This document shows positions 45,353 to 54,099 of a stretch of DNA of 64,000 bases, piece after piece (the stretch's first letter is position 1; the number at the start of each line of letters is the position of its first letter). The notes under the pieces are model-generated. The model worked only from the letters and a program-made list of their open reading frames with translations, was not told where the DNA came from and made no database searches. The translations under genes were made by a program, and so were the position numbers. Source of the DNA: Chlamydiales bacterium (GTDB lineage Bacteria; Chlamydiota; Chlamydiia; Chlamydiales; JAAKFR01); the NCBI GenBank assembly GCA_022601445.1, contig JAJACP010000002.1, forward strand, positions 122,707 through 186,706. The letters are read 5' to 3'.

Positions 45353-47587
45353 TTAGACTTCTTCCCATTTAAAGCCAGTTACCTCGTAAACCATAACTGG
45401 ATCAGAAAATCCTTTCAAACGAATCGGTGCTAGTGGATTCACATAAAAAGAGTCTCGGATACTCGGCTCAGAGAGGGTTAACTCTGAAATCAACAGCTGA
45501 TTGCTCTTTGCTGCTGAGCAAAGACGAGCCGCTAAGTTCACATTGGCTCCCAGAACAGTATAATTCAGGCGGTCTTCCGCCCCCATATTTCCCGCTACGA
45601 CAATCCCTGTATGGATCCCGATTCCCATTTCAACCAATGTCTCTCCCTCTCGAGCTCTCTCTTGATTCCATCGCTTTAAGGTTTCGATAATCAACATTCC
45701 ACTTGAAACAGCGCGCAGAGCGTGGTCAGCATGTGTAGCAGGGGCACCAAAAATCGCCATCACCTCATCACCCACATACTTATCGATCACCCCTCCTTCA
45801 CCCTCAATGACGCGAGAGATTTTTGTCATGCAGCTGTTGAGCATTTGAATGGTTGACTGAGGAGTCACATTTTCGGTTAGCTCGGAAAAGCCACGAATGT
45901 CGCTAAACAACATGGTTACCACGCGATCCTCTCCTCCCAAATGAATCTGCGTACGCAAAATCTCCTCAGCTACATCTTTGGAAACCACTTTATTCAAAAC
46001 ACCACGTATCTTCTCTTTCTCCTGCAACCCTTCGACCATACTCCCAAAGGCATGGGTGAGCGTGGCAACCTCGTCTTTCCGTTTTCCCACATCGGGGAGG
46101 GTCACCTCGGCATATTCGCCTGCAACAACACGTTCGGTTGCCTGGGCAAGCTTGGTGATCGGAGCGATGATGTTGAGTATCATGCGCCCAATAAAGAGTA
46201 GAACAAGCAGCATGGTCCCAATGGAGATCAACGCCATTTGAAGAGAAATCTTCTTAGAAAGACGCTCTTCTAACCTTAAGAGCGTGTTGATAATCGATTG
46301 CTCGCCACCGGAGGGATCGAACTCATAGAACAGAAGATTGCCTCTGTCGATAGAACTAATGCGATCAAAGAAATAGGTCTTACCCCCAATGGTCACCACA
46401 CCTCTTTTTTGATCTAAGATTCCGCTCTGCACGATTTCATCCATTTGACTAGATGATAGCTTATTTCCCTCACCGTCGAACCCAATCCAAAAATCATCTC
46501 TAATCTGAAGCAAAATGGTCTTGTTCGAGGAAAGAGCCAGTTTTTTGATCGCATGACTAAAAGGAATGCCGATCGAAAGGAAAGTCTCTTCTAACTTCAG
46601 TGTATTGGCAAGAAAAGCGTGATTGCCCTCTTTTTGAGTCACTAAGATAGAGCCCCCAGATAGAGGAGGAGCACCTGCCTCAGGGGGATGCATCTCATAG
46701 TTTGCCTGATCATCAAAGAGGGGGGTGGTATGAATCACATCCTTTGTCAAAAGAGCCACGCCATTTCCACTGGCATCGATCCGTGCAATTCCTTCGGGTA
46801 AAAATGTTTGCTCGGGACGCTTCATTATCATCCCTTCTATCACAAGAGGCGCTAGTAGGCGGATGAGATTCATCTTGACCGCCCAATAATATGCTGGAGC
46901 ATTCACCTCAACTTGAGTAAATACAAGCTGCTTGGCTCGATCAGCGTAGACTTTCAGTTCCTCATCGGAGAGTTTTTTGATCTCCTCTTCAATTTCTGCC
47001 TGCTGCTCAGCTACTTTATCCCCATCCATCAAAGCGTAGAGTGTGTACCCCTCTTCCGATTGAAGCTTTTCTGGTAGAGGCATCCCGACATAGACTTGAT
47101 CCTCTTCGGTTGTAGGATCGGGATCATGCAACGTAAAAACGGCAAGCTCACCCTCTTCGGTGATGTGGGCAATGGGATAAAATTCTGCTGTATGCGGGGA
47201 AATCAATGCCGTTTGATTCGCCCGCGGCGAGTGGGCTTGTACAAATCCAATTTCAGGATCATAACCGGCAATCCGTGAAATGCCCCGCCATACATTGACT
47301 ACTGAGTTTTCCTGATTAAAAAGAAGCGTGGAGGCAAATGAGGGCTCTTCATAGATCATAAAAAGAATGGAGTCGATATTTTGAGCCGAGCGCCCTACCT
47401 CGTCTCGTAACCAGAGTTGCTGACTGCGCACTAGTTGTCTGTGATCTTCAATCAAAAGCTCATGAATGGAGGTTGCTGCCGTGTAGATATCTTTCTGAAC
47501 AAGGTAGGCGGGGAGACTGTACATCACGATCACCATCGCAAAGAGAAGAAGGCCGACCCCCAGAAGAAGCTTAGTGCGTAATTTCAT
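45353..47587 (-). CDS. Receptor-type class III adenylate cyclase
   Basis: A 744-residue protein: membrane helix (about 8-26), large extracytoplasmic sensor (about 27-455, dCache-like by size), second membrane helix (about 455-475), HAMP and a cyclase domain (about 555-735). Both metal-binding aspartates are present (FSDIRGF and KYVGDEVMAIFG). The purine-selecting pair is Lys in DKYVGD and Thr in YTVLG, which fits ATP over GTP, and the Asn/Arg pair is in NVNLAARL. It should make cAMP in response to an outside signal. The domain ends with a Cys/Leu-rich substrate loop and MVYEVTG. Confidence 0.93.
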   Translation of the reverse strand: MKLRTKLLLGVGLLLFAMVIVMYSLPAYLVQKDIYTAATSIHELLIEDHRQLVRSQQLWLRDEVGRSAQNIDSILFMIYEEPSFASTLLFNQENSVVNVWRGISRIAGYDPEIGFVQAHSPRANQTALISPHTAEFYPIAHITEEGELAVFTLHDPDPTTEEDQVYVGMPLPEKLQSEEGYTLYALMDGDKVAEQQAEIEEEIKKLSDEELKVYADRAKQLVFTQVEVNAPAYYWAVKMNLIRLLAPLVIEGMIMKRPEQTFLPEGIARIDASGNGVALLTKDVIHTTPLFDDQANYEMHPPEAGAPPLSGGSILVTQKEGNHAFLANTLKLEETFLSIGIPFSHAIKKLALSSNKTILLQIRDDFWIGFDGEGNKLSSSQMDEIVQSGILDQKRGVVTIGGKTYFFDRISSIDRGNLLFYEFDPSGGEQSIINTLLRLEERLSKKISLQMALISIGTMLLVLLFIGRMILNIIAPITKLAQATERVVAGEYAEVTLPDVGKRKDEVATLTHAFGSMVEGLQEKEKIRGVLNKVVSKDVAEEILRTQIHLGGEDRVVTMLFSDIRGFSELTENVTPQSTIQMLNSCMTKISRVIEGEGGVIDKYVGDEVMAIFGAPATHADHALRAVSSGMLIIETLKRWNQERAREGETLVEMGIGIHTGIVVAGNMGAEDRLNYTVLGANVNLAARLCSAAKSNQLLISELTLSEPSIRDSFYVNPLAPIRLKGFSDPVMVYEVTGFKWEEV

Positions 47588-47627
47588 ATCACCTTATCTT
47601 GTACCAAATGGGAGGCGTATTCGGAAA

Positions 47628-48665
47628 TTATAAAATCTCAAGGTGAGTGGGACGGTTAGTCAAATTGTCGTATCCTTCAGGCGTAATCACCACCGTATCT
47701 TCAAGACGAATGCCTCCAAGCTCGGGTACATAAATTCCCGGCTCCACTGTGAGGACCATTCCGGGCTCCAAAACGCCCTCTCCCTGCTTACGCACCCAAG
47801 GAAGTTCGTGGATTTCCAATCCCACACCATGCCCTGTGCTATGCAAAAACTGCGCTCCATACCCCTCTGCTTCGATCAAGCGGCGCGCAGCACCGTCTAC
47901 TTCAGCTACCCTGGTTCCAGGCTTGCAACGCTCTAAAGCAGCTTCTTGAGCTTTTTTAACCACTTCATAGATGGCGGCTAACTGTGGATCAGGATCCCCG
48001 AAAAACACAACCCGACTCATATCAGAGTGATAGTGATCTAAAACCACGCCTATATCAATCAAAACATTCTCTTGTCTTTTGAGGGGATAGGGACCCGCAT
48101 GGTAGTGAGGATAGGCCGAGTGCGCTCCAAAGGCAATATGAGGGGAAAAAGCGACACGCTCACCTCCAGCTCGACGCCAAAAAAGCTCCAGCTCTACGGC
48201 TACCTCTTCCTCTGTGATCCCCTCTTTAAGGAGCGTGCGTACATAATCATATCCTTGGGAACCGAGCGCTGCTGCCTTGCGCAAATAGGACACCTCTTCT
48301 GCCTCTTTGACCATCCGAATGCCAAGAACAGGAGAGGTTAACGCCACTCTTTCTCCCTTCAAACTAGCCAATTTTTCAAAGGCTTCATACGTTGTGAACG
48401 TCGCATCAAAGCCCATCCGTTTCTCCTCAAAAGTCGGAAACGCGCTCTGCTTTTCTTGCAGAAAAACAGGAATGGAAGCCACTTGCTTGCAGGTCTCAAA
48501 GTACCTTCCATCTACATAGAGAGCAGCCTCAGTTTCAAAAATAAAAAGGCGGCCGGCTGAGAGCTCTTGACCTGTCAAATAGAACAAATCCACTGGATTG
48601 TCCACAACCAGTAGATCCACTTCCCACTCTTTGAGCTTGCGTTGTACTTTCTCAATTCTATTCAT
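47628..48665 (-). CDS. pepP: M24 metallopeptidase, Xaa-Pro aminopeptidase type
   Basis: A 345-residue 'pita-bread' enzyme. The metal ligands are all visible: Asp in LIDIGVVLDHYHSDMSR (two Asp), His in HSTGHGVGLEIHE, Glu in VLTVEPGIY and Glu in GIRLEDTVVIT. It removes N-terminal residues preceding proline. Length fits the short PepQ/YpdF-like class. The start overlaps the mutL stop by 4 bases, so the two form an operon, as in CT574/CT575. Confidence 0.92.
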   Translation of the reverse strand: MNRIEKVQRKLKEWEVDLLVVDNPVDLFYLTGQELSAGRLFIFETEAALYVDGRYFETCKQVASIPVFLQEKQSAFPTFEEKRMGFDATFTTYEAFEKLASLKGERVALTSPVLGIRMVKEAEEVSYLRKAAALGSQGYDYVRTLLKEGITEEEVAVELELFWRRAGGERVAFSPHIAFGAHSAYPHYHAGPYPLKRQENVLIDIGVVLDHYHSDMSRVVFFGDPDPQLAAIYEVVKKAQEAALERCKPGTRVAEVDGAARRLIEAEGYGAQFLHSTGHGVGLEIHELPWVRKQGEGVLEPGMVLTVEPGIYVPELGGIRLEDTVVITPEGYDNLTNRPTHLEIL

Positions 48666-50281
48666 CTAAACTTCTGCATTAATGTATTTTCCGTAAGCAC
48701 ATAATGTGTGGGTTTTCCATCAGGTGTGTAGTCAGGTTCCTGGCAAAGAAATAGCCGCTCCACAAGTCGCTCTGTTACCCCTCTTGCCTCCCCTTTTAAC
48801 GTTTTACGCAGAGCAATCGCAATTTTTTTCTCTTTGGGTAGATCCCCATTTTCTAGAAAGGCGTGCACAAAAGTAGAAATCTCTTCGCTCTCAAAAAAAG
48901 CTGGAATCGCATCCACAATGAACGTGTTGTCTCCAAAATGGCGTATGGAAATCCCCACCTCTTCAAAAAGAGCGAGATTTGTCTCCATCACGAGCTTTTC
49001 CGCCCCCGTCACCTCCATGTGCAAAGGGATCAGAAGTTGTTGAATCGCCTTTTTTTTCTCATCTTGCATTAACTCCTCATAGGCAATACGCAGCCGAGCC
49101 GCACTCCCGTTGACCACCCGAATCCCCTCTGGATCCTCTAGCAAAAGACAACTCCCTACCTGAGCCAAAACCCTTCGAACAGGGGTAAATAGGAGAGGTT
49201 CAGCCTGCTCGGGTGGCTTCATCAAGATCGGTTCATACTCAAGTTTTGGCTCTGCAACCCTAAAATCTGTGGGCATCACAACCGTAGACTGTTTTTTGGG
49301 CGCTAAACTTTTTTCAATCGCCTGGAGAAGAAAAGGCTCCAGCTCCCTCTCTTCCCTGAGACGAATCTCCTTTTTTTGCGGATGCACATTCACATCAATC
49401 AAAGAAGAAGGAATACTTAAGTGCAACACAAACAAGGGAAAACGATGTGTAGAGAGGCGGGTTCCATACCCCTCTAGAACCTTACGCGCAATAAAAGGGG
49501 AAACCACTGCACGGCCATTCACAAAAAGATATTGTCCCGTCCGGTTTGGACGATGAAACGAGACACGGCTGCACAAACCCGCCAGCCCAAAAGAGGCATC
49601 GTGATGTTCCACGGGAAGCATTGAATTTGCAAACTCTTCTCCAAGAAGAATTTGCGCTCTTTCCTCTAGAGTCGATTCAGCTGCTAGATCGATTGTGAAC
49701 TCCCCTTCAGAAATCCACGAAAACGCAATTCCTTGATGACATAATGCCATCTTTGTCAAAATCTTATGTATCTCTGCACGGTCCCATCCCACACTTTTCT
49801 GAAAATTCTTGCGCACTGGCACATTGTAAAAAAGAGACCTAACCTCAACGGTCGTTCCTTGCTGGCGCGGTAAGGTTTTTATAGTGAGGATACGTCCCCC
49901 TTCCGCTTGCAACAGACGCCCCTGCTCACCGCTGGCCGTGTGAATCGAAAGTTTGGAAACAGAGGCAATCGAAGGGAGAGCCTCTCCGCGAAACCCAAGC
50001 GAGGCTATTGTATTAAGATCTTCAACCTGAGAGAGTTTTGAAGTTGCATGTCGCTCTAAAGAGAGGAGTAGATCATCCTGACTCATCCCGCATCCATCAT
50101 CTGAAATACGGATTAGTCCACGGCCTCCCCCTTTGGTTTCGATCTTTACCGAGCGCGCTCCTGAATCTAACGCGTTTTCTACTAGTTCTTTAACAACAGA
50201 AGCTGGGTTTTCAATCACTTCGCCCGCGGCGATTTGGTTGATTGTGTGCTCATCGAGGATACGGATTCTTTGGTCTGACAT
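48662..50281 (-). CDS. mutL: DNA mismatch repair protein MutL
   Basis: A 539-residue GHKL ATPase. It begins RIRILDEHTINQIAAGEVIE with the motif I LVENALDSGA, motif II ISDDGCGM, motif III ASLGFRGEALPSIASV and a later GRAV in the transducer domain. The C-terminal domain (about 360-539) is shorter than in E. coli. I see no DQHAxxER endonuclease motif, so it resembles the non-nicking type. The ATG at 50279-50281 is chosen because the family starts here; an upstream extension of 20 residues looks artefactual. Confidence 0.96.
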   Translation of the reverse strand: MSDQRIRILDEHTINQIAAGEVIENPASVVKELVENALDSGARSVKIETKGGGRGLIRISDDGCGMSQDDLLLSLERHATSKLSQVEDLNTIASLGFRGEALPSIASVSKLSIHTASGEQGRLLQAEGGRILTIKTLPRQQGTTVEVRSLFYNVPVRKNFQKSVGWDRAEIHKILTKMALCHQGIAFSWISEGEFTIDLAAESTLEERAQILLGEEFANSMLPVEHHDASFGLAGLCSRVSFHRPNRTGQYLFVNGRAVVSPFIARKVLEGYGTRLSTHRFPLFVLHLSIPSSLIDVNVHPQKKEIRLREERELEPFLLQAIEKSLAPKKQSTVVMPTDFRVAEPKLEYEPILMKPPEQAEPLLFTPVRRVLAQVGSCLLLEDPEGIRVVNGSAARLRIAYEELMQDEKKKAIQQLLIPLHMEVTGAEKLVMETNLALFEEVGISIRHFGDNTFIVDAIPAFFESEEISTFVHAFLENGDLPKEKKIAIALRKTLKGEARGVTERLVERLFLCQEPDYTPDGKPTHYVLTENTLMQKFR

Positions 50282-50335
50282 ATTAAAAACATTATTTGAT
50301 AGAATAGAAATAATGATACTGGGGGATTCTAGAAG

Positions 50336-52249
50336 ATGCAAGACAAGGTTCGTTTTACACCACCCACTTTAAAACTTTTTGAAGGAAAGCCTCCTCCGAC
50401 CAGCTGGTTCAACACCAATATCGTCCACTATTTTCAGGTGAAGAGTCAAAAGGAGTTTCTCACCGACTTTGTCTCCTTTCTACAGCAAGCTGCAGCCGAA
50501 AAATTGACGAAAACCAAGCAGGAGGGAAAACAGGTTCTTGAGTTTGCCTATGCCCCAGAGGAAGGTGGAGAAGAGAAGATTGCGGATGCCGCCACTTTCA
50601 ATACCCTTCAAACACATGTAGGCACTGAGATTCAGTTTCTGGTTAAACTAATTGCGACCATGAAAGAGGAAAATCCAGCAATGGCCCAAGAACTCGATGA
50701 GGCGCTGGATCAACTCAATACGCTAGTCAAGGGATTTCCTCAGCTCTCAGAGGAGCAGCTGAATATCCTCACCACTTTACTCGCGCGGCTCAATGAGCAG
50801 ATCAAAAAAGCGCCTCCCTCTACTCAGCAGAAGTTTTGGGAAGAGGAGTGTCGCATGCTAGAAAAGATGATGAAAACGCATCAATCGGCACAAGAGGGGT
50901 ATGAATCTGAGATCACAACCACAGAGGGAAAACAACGGGAGCTGCAACGTTTCCAAAAGCAGTGCTCGTCGCTTTTTACCCTTTTCCGTGAGGGAAAAGT
51001 GCCTGAAGCTCTCTCTCAACTCGTGGTGCTTCTGAAAAACTACAAACAGCTTCCTCCTGAATCAAAAAAGATACTCAATGCCCTGCTCAAAAAAGCGGCT
51101 CCTTTTGCCAAGCAAATTGCGCAGGGGCAAATCCATCAGTGGATCAAGCAGCTGGGGGGAAAACCGAGTCGTGAGGAGTTGATCCAGTATATCCAGAAGC
51201 AGTTAGATGAGCCTCCGTTTGACGGAGTGACGCCTCCCTTTATGGCCGACTTTGTCAGTCAAATCCATAAACAGATCGAAGATCCTGATTTTCCCGCCAA
51301 GCTCGAGGAAACGGCTCAGCTTGATATGGCTTCAGACGACGACATACAAGGGCACTTTACTGAGCAACACACTCAATATCAAGCGCACGTCCATGGCCTA
51401 AAAAAAGGCGTTCAGGCGATGGGTGAGGTCGGTAAAAACCTAGGTAAAGCAGCGGCTGGAGCAACTGGACACGCCCTGGCATCAGGATCGCTTCCTAATG
51501 ATTTTTCGCGCGCCATTTTGCATCACTACATGCCCAATCAGGAGAAATATTTAATGGAGCTGGCTGAGCTTCTCATGTTTGCCAACATGGGAGCTCAAAT
51601 CGGTAATGCCCTGTTATCCATGATCACAGACTTTTCCGCAGCCGCTTCCAACTACGATTTCAGCAATTCTCTGCACGGAGATGGGAAGGGGCAATTTAGT
51701 GGCTCTGCGACTCGGGCGCAGAATCAACTGAGTAAAGAGACCACCCAAGCCTATCACGACTTAAAGAGAGTGGAAGAGGCCCTCAAAAAAATTGAAGATG
51801 AGATCAAAAAGATTCAGAACAACAAGAATCTGACCCCTTCTCAGAAAAAGGAGATGATCTCCAAACTGCAGCATATCCATGCTGATCTCAAGGTCAGTGA
51901 AGGGCAGCTGCAGAATCTCTACACATTGTTAAAGCAGCTTCATATTCACCCAGGATCTGATAGTAAGCACTTTAAAGTCAGCGGTCCTCAAGGGTGGCAA
52001 AAAGCGCTCTCACATGCTGAAGACAAGGCCATTAACGGAGATCCCAAAAGTGACCCCAATGGGGGCCTTGTCAATATTGCCGCTGAGATCAACACCTTTC
52101 AGCAAACCTATTCAGATCAAGGACAGAACCAGCAGATGCAACTTCAAATGCGGATGACGGAGATTCAGCAAGAGTGGACTGTGGTGTCCACATCCCTTCA
52201 GCTTCTAAACCAAATGTATATGACAGTTGCCCAAGGCATTTACAAGTAG
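50336..52249 (+). CDS. Large coiled-coil protein, candidate type III secretion substrate
   Basis: A 637-residue protein without signal peptide. It is helical throughout, with coiled-coil stretches (ALKKIEDEIKKIQNNKNLTP). It shares two blocks with the next gene: a central one (YLMELAELLMF, GNALLS, SNYDFSNSLH, GKGQF) and the last 40 residues, almost identical (QMQLQMRMTEIQQEW, ending VAQGIYK). This architecture recalls the chlamydial DUF582 family of secreted effectors, but I cannot confirm it without a profile search. Its position between mutL and the translocator operon supports a secretion role. It is divergent from mutL by 54 bases. Confidence 0.72.
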   Translation: MQDKVRFTPPTLKLFEGKPPPTSWFNTNIVHYFQVKSQKEFLTDFVSFLQQAAAEKLTKTKQEGKQVLEFAYAPEEGGEEKIADAATFNTLQTHVGTEIQFLVKLIATMKEENPAMAQELDEALDQLNTLVKGFPQLSEEQLNILTTLLARLNEQIKKAPPSTQQKFWEEECRMLEKMMKTHQSAQEGYESEITTTEGKQRELQRFQKQCSSLFTLFREGKVPEALSQLVVLLKNYKQLPPESKKILNALLKKAAPFAKQIAQGQIHQWIKQLGGKPSREELIQYIQKQLDEPPFDGVTPPFMADFVSQIHKQIEDPDFPAKLEETAQLDMASDDDIQGHFTEQHTQYQAHVHGLKKGVQAMGEVGKNLGKAAAGATGHALASGSLPNDFSRAILHHYMPNQEKYLMELAELLMFANMGAQIGNALLSMITDFSAAASNYDFSNSLHGDGKGQFSGSATRAQNQLSKETTQAYHDLKRVEEALKKIEDEIKKIQNNKNLTPSQKKEMISKLQHIHADLKVSEGQLQNLYTLLKQLHIHPGSDSKHFKVSGPQGWQKALSHAEDKAINGDPKSDPNGGLVNIAAEINTFQQTYSDQGQNQQMQLQMRMTEIQQEWTVVSTSLQLLNQMYMTVAQGIYK

Positions 52250-52259
52250 GAGAACCAAC

Positions 52260-53711
52260 ATGACACAAGACGTTTCCGGCCCTCAGCCCCCTAAACGGAG
52301 CGAAGAGAATAAAACTTCACCCATTGCTCCTAAAGATGTTGAGCAATATGTTCAAACACATGAAGAGATCCAGCAGCTCGAGGCGATTCTCTCTGTAGCC
52401 CAAAATATGGTCCACAAACAACTCCAAAAAGCACGTGCCGAAGGTAAGTCAGTTAAGCTCAAGCAACAGCCTCTCCCTATGGAGGGAAATGCGACGCAGA
52501 AAGCCAACATTGGAACCTACAATGCCCTACAATCGCATGTGGGCATTGAAATCCAATCCCTGATCAAGCAAATCGCCCTATTAAAAGCCGAGCATCCAGA
52601 AGAGGGTGAAGCGCTCGACGCCTTCCTCGGTGAGCTTGAAGGGATGGCCAAAGGCTTTCCTCATCTCTCTGAACAACAAATCAATACGCTCAACACGCTT
52701 GCGACCAAACTCAATACCCTTGCCAACCAGACCACGGGTCCCGCCCAGGGAGCGTACTGGCATGAAGTGAGTGAAATGTATGGGCAGATGCTCACTTCTA
52801 ACGCAGAGTCGATCAAAGCTCTGAAAACTCAGGCCGGCACACAAAAAGCCATTGACCAATTGAGCAAGCACGGCAAAGTGGTGGGTAAAGCCATGGCAGG
52901 AGCTGTGGCAAAAAAAGCCGCCTCCGGCGCTCTACCCAATCAATTTCAACACGCCATTCTCAATAAGTACATGCCCTCACAAGAAAAATATCTCATGGAG
53001 CTTGCTGAGCTCTTGATGTTTGATAACATGGGAGCCCAAATCGGCAACGCTCTGCTCTCACACATCACCGACTTTAGTGGGGCTGCCAGCAACTACGATT
53101 TCAGCAACAGTCTTCATAAGGATGGAAAGGGACAATTTACCGGCTCTGCCACAGAGAAGCAAAATCAGCTGAGCAAGGAGATCAGCCAGGCAGAAAAAGA
53201 TCAAAAGGCGCTTGGGGATGCACGGCAGACGATCAAAGATAAAGTCAACGCCATCAAAAACAATCCGAACCTCACCGCAGCTCAAAAAAAAGAGCTGATC
53301 GATAAGTTGAATGCCATTGATAAGAATTTGGCGGCAGCCCAAAAAAATATCCACACGCTCATCACGCAACTTCTGGGTCTTAAAATTACAAAAGGATCTG
53401 ACAGCAAACACTGTAAAATTTCCGGCCCATTCGGCTGGCAGAAGAAGCTCGGTCAAGCTGAAGATGCCGTGATCAATGGAGTGACAAAATCAGGCTCCAA
53501 TAAGCCAGGGCTTACTGAGGGGGGAGGTCTGGTTCAGATTGCTGCAGATGTGAATACATTTCAGCAGACCTATTCAGATCAGGGACAGAACCAGCAGATG
53601 CAGCTGCAGATGCGGATGACCGAGATTCAGCAGGAGTGGACGGTGGTTTCCACCTCTTTGCAGGTTCTCAACCAAATGTACACGTCCATCGCCCAAAGTA
53701 TCTATAAATAA
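52260..53711 (+). CDS. Second coiled-coil protein, paralogue of the preceding gene
   Basis: A 483-residue protein, shorter in the N-terminal half but sharing the central block (YLMELAELLMF, SNYDFSNSLH) and a nearly identical end (TEIQQEWTVVSTS, ending IAQSIYK). The N-terminus is polar and disordered (MTQDVSGPQPPKRSEENKTS), as in many type III substrates. TAGGAGA lies 6 bases before the ATG at 52260, which fixes the start. The 10-base gap to the upstream gene shows cotranscription. The codons of the shared end differ at silent sites, so protein-level selection and not recent gene conversion keeps it alike. Confidence 0.72.
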   Translation: MTQDVSGPQPPKRSEENKTSPIAPKDVEQYVQTHEEIQQLEAILSVAQNMVHKQLQKARAEGKSVKLKQQPLPMEGNATQKANIGTYNALQSHVGIEIQSLIKQIALLKAEHPEEGEALDAFLGELEGMAKGFPHLSEQQINTLNTLATKLNTLANQTTGPAQGAYWHEVSEMYGQMLTSNAESIKALKTQAGTQKAIDQLSKHGKVVGKAMAGAVAKKAASGALPNQFQHAILNKYMPSQEKYLMELAELLMFDNMGAQIGNALLSHITDFSGAASNYDFSNSLHKDGKGQFTGSATEKQNQLSKEISQAEKDQKALGDARQTIKDKVNAIKNNPNLTAAQKKELIDKLNAIDKNLAAAQKNIHTLITQLLGLKITKGSDSKHCKISGPFGWQKKLGQAEDAVINGVTKSGSNKPGLTEGGGLVQIAADVNTFQQTYSDQGQNQQMQLQMRMTEIQQEWTVVSTSLQVLNQMYTSIAQSIYK

Positions 53712-53716
53712 AAAAA

Positions 53717-53736
53717 GTATTTACTAGCATAAATAC
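53717..53736 (+). terminator. Possible terminator hairpin after the paralogue pair
   Basis: GTATTTA (53717-53723) pairs with TAAATAC (53730-53736) across a 6-base loop, 6 bases after the stop codon, followed by CTTT only. It is AT-rich and weak. Confidence 0.35.
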
Positions 53737-53778
53737 CTTTAATGATTTACAATCGGGCCAATAAGTCGAGGTTTTAAA

Positions 53779-54099
53779 ATGAATTGGAATAGCATCTATC
53801 CCGTTTTGTCTATCCTGGTTCCCATTTTCCTAGGAATGTGGGCCATCATGCGTAGCATCAAGGAGGAAATCCGCTCTGTAAAATCCGACTTGAAGGGAGA
53901 TATGCACGCTTTAGAGGCGGGTTTGAAAGGAGATATTCGGTCTGTAAAAGAAGATATGCGCTCTTTGGAATCAAGCTTGAAGGGGGATATACGCGCTTTA
54001 GAGGCTCGATTAAGCGGTCTTGAAAAAGAGTGCTCCGCCATCAACGTCAAAGTGGACTACCTGGGTTACGACAATCGTGAAGACAGAAAGCACGGCTAA
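53779..54099 (+). CDS. Small membrane-anchored coiled-coil repeat protein
   Basis: A 106-residue protein. One membrane helix near the N-terminus (VLSILVPIFLGMWAIM) is followed by three repeats of the form LKGDI/M with RALEA, RSVKE or HALEA, spaced 11 and 18 residues, which predicts a continuous coiled coil. I recognise no family. Its 3' end overlaps the end of the convergent kinase-like gene by 4 bases. Confidence 0.72.
   Translation: MNWNSIYPVLSILVPIFLGMWAIMRSIKEEIRSVKSDLKGDMHALEAGLKGDIRSVKEDMRSLESSLKGDIRALEARLSGLEKECSAINVKVDYLGYDNREDRKHG

Noticed and set aside
52581-52871. Minus-strand frame within the second coiled-coil gene
   Set aside because: It is a reverse-frame shadow of a conserved protein; no start signal and no family resemblance.
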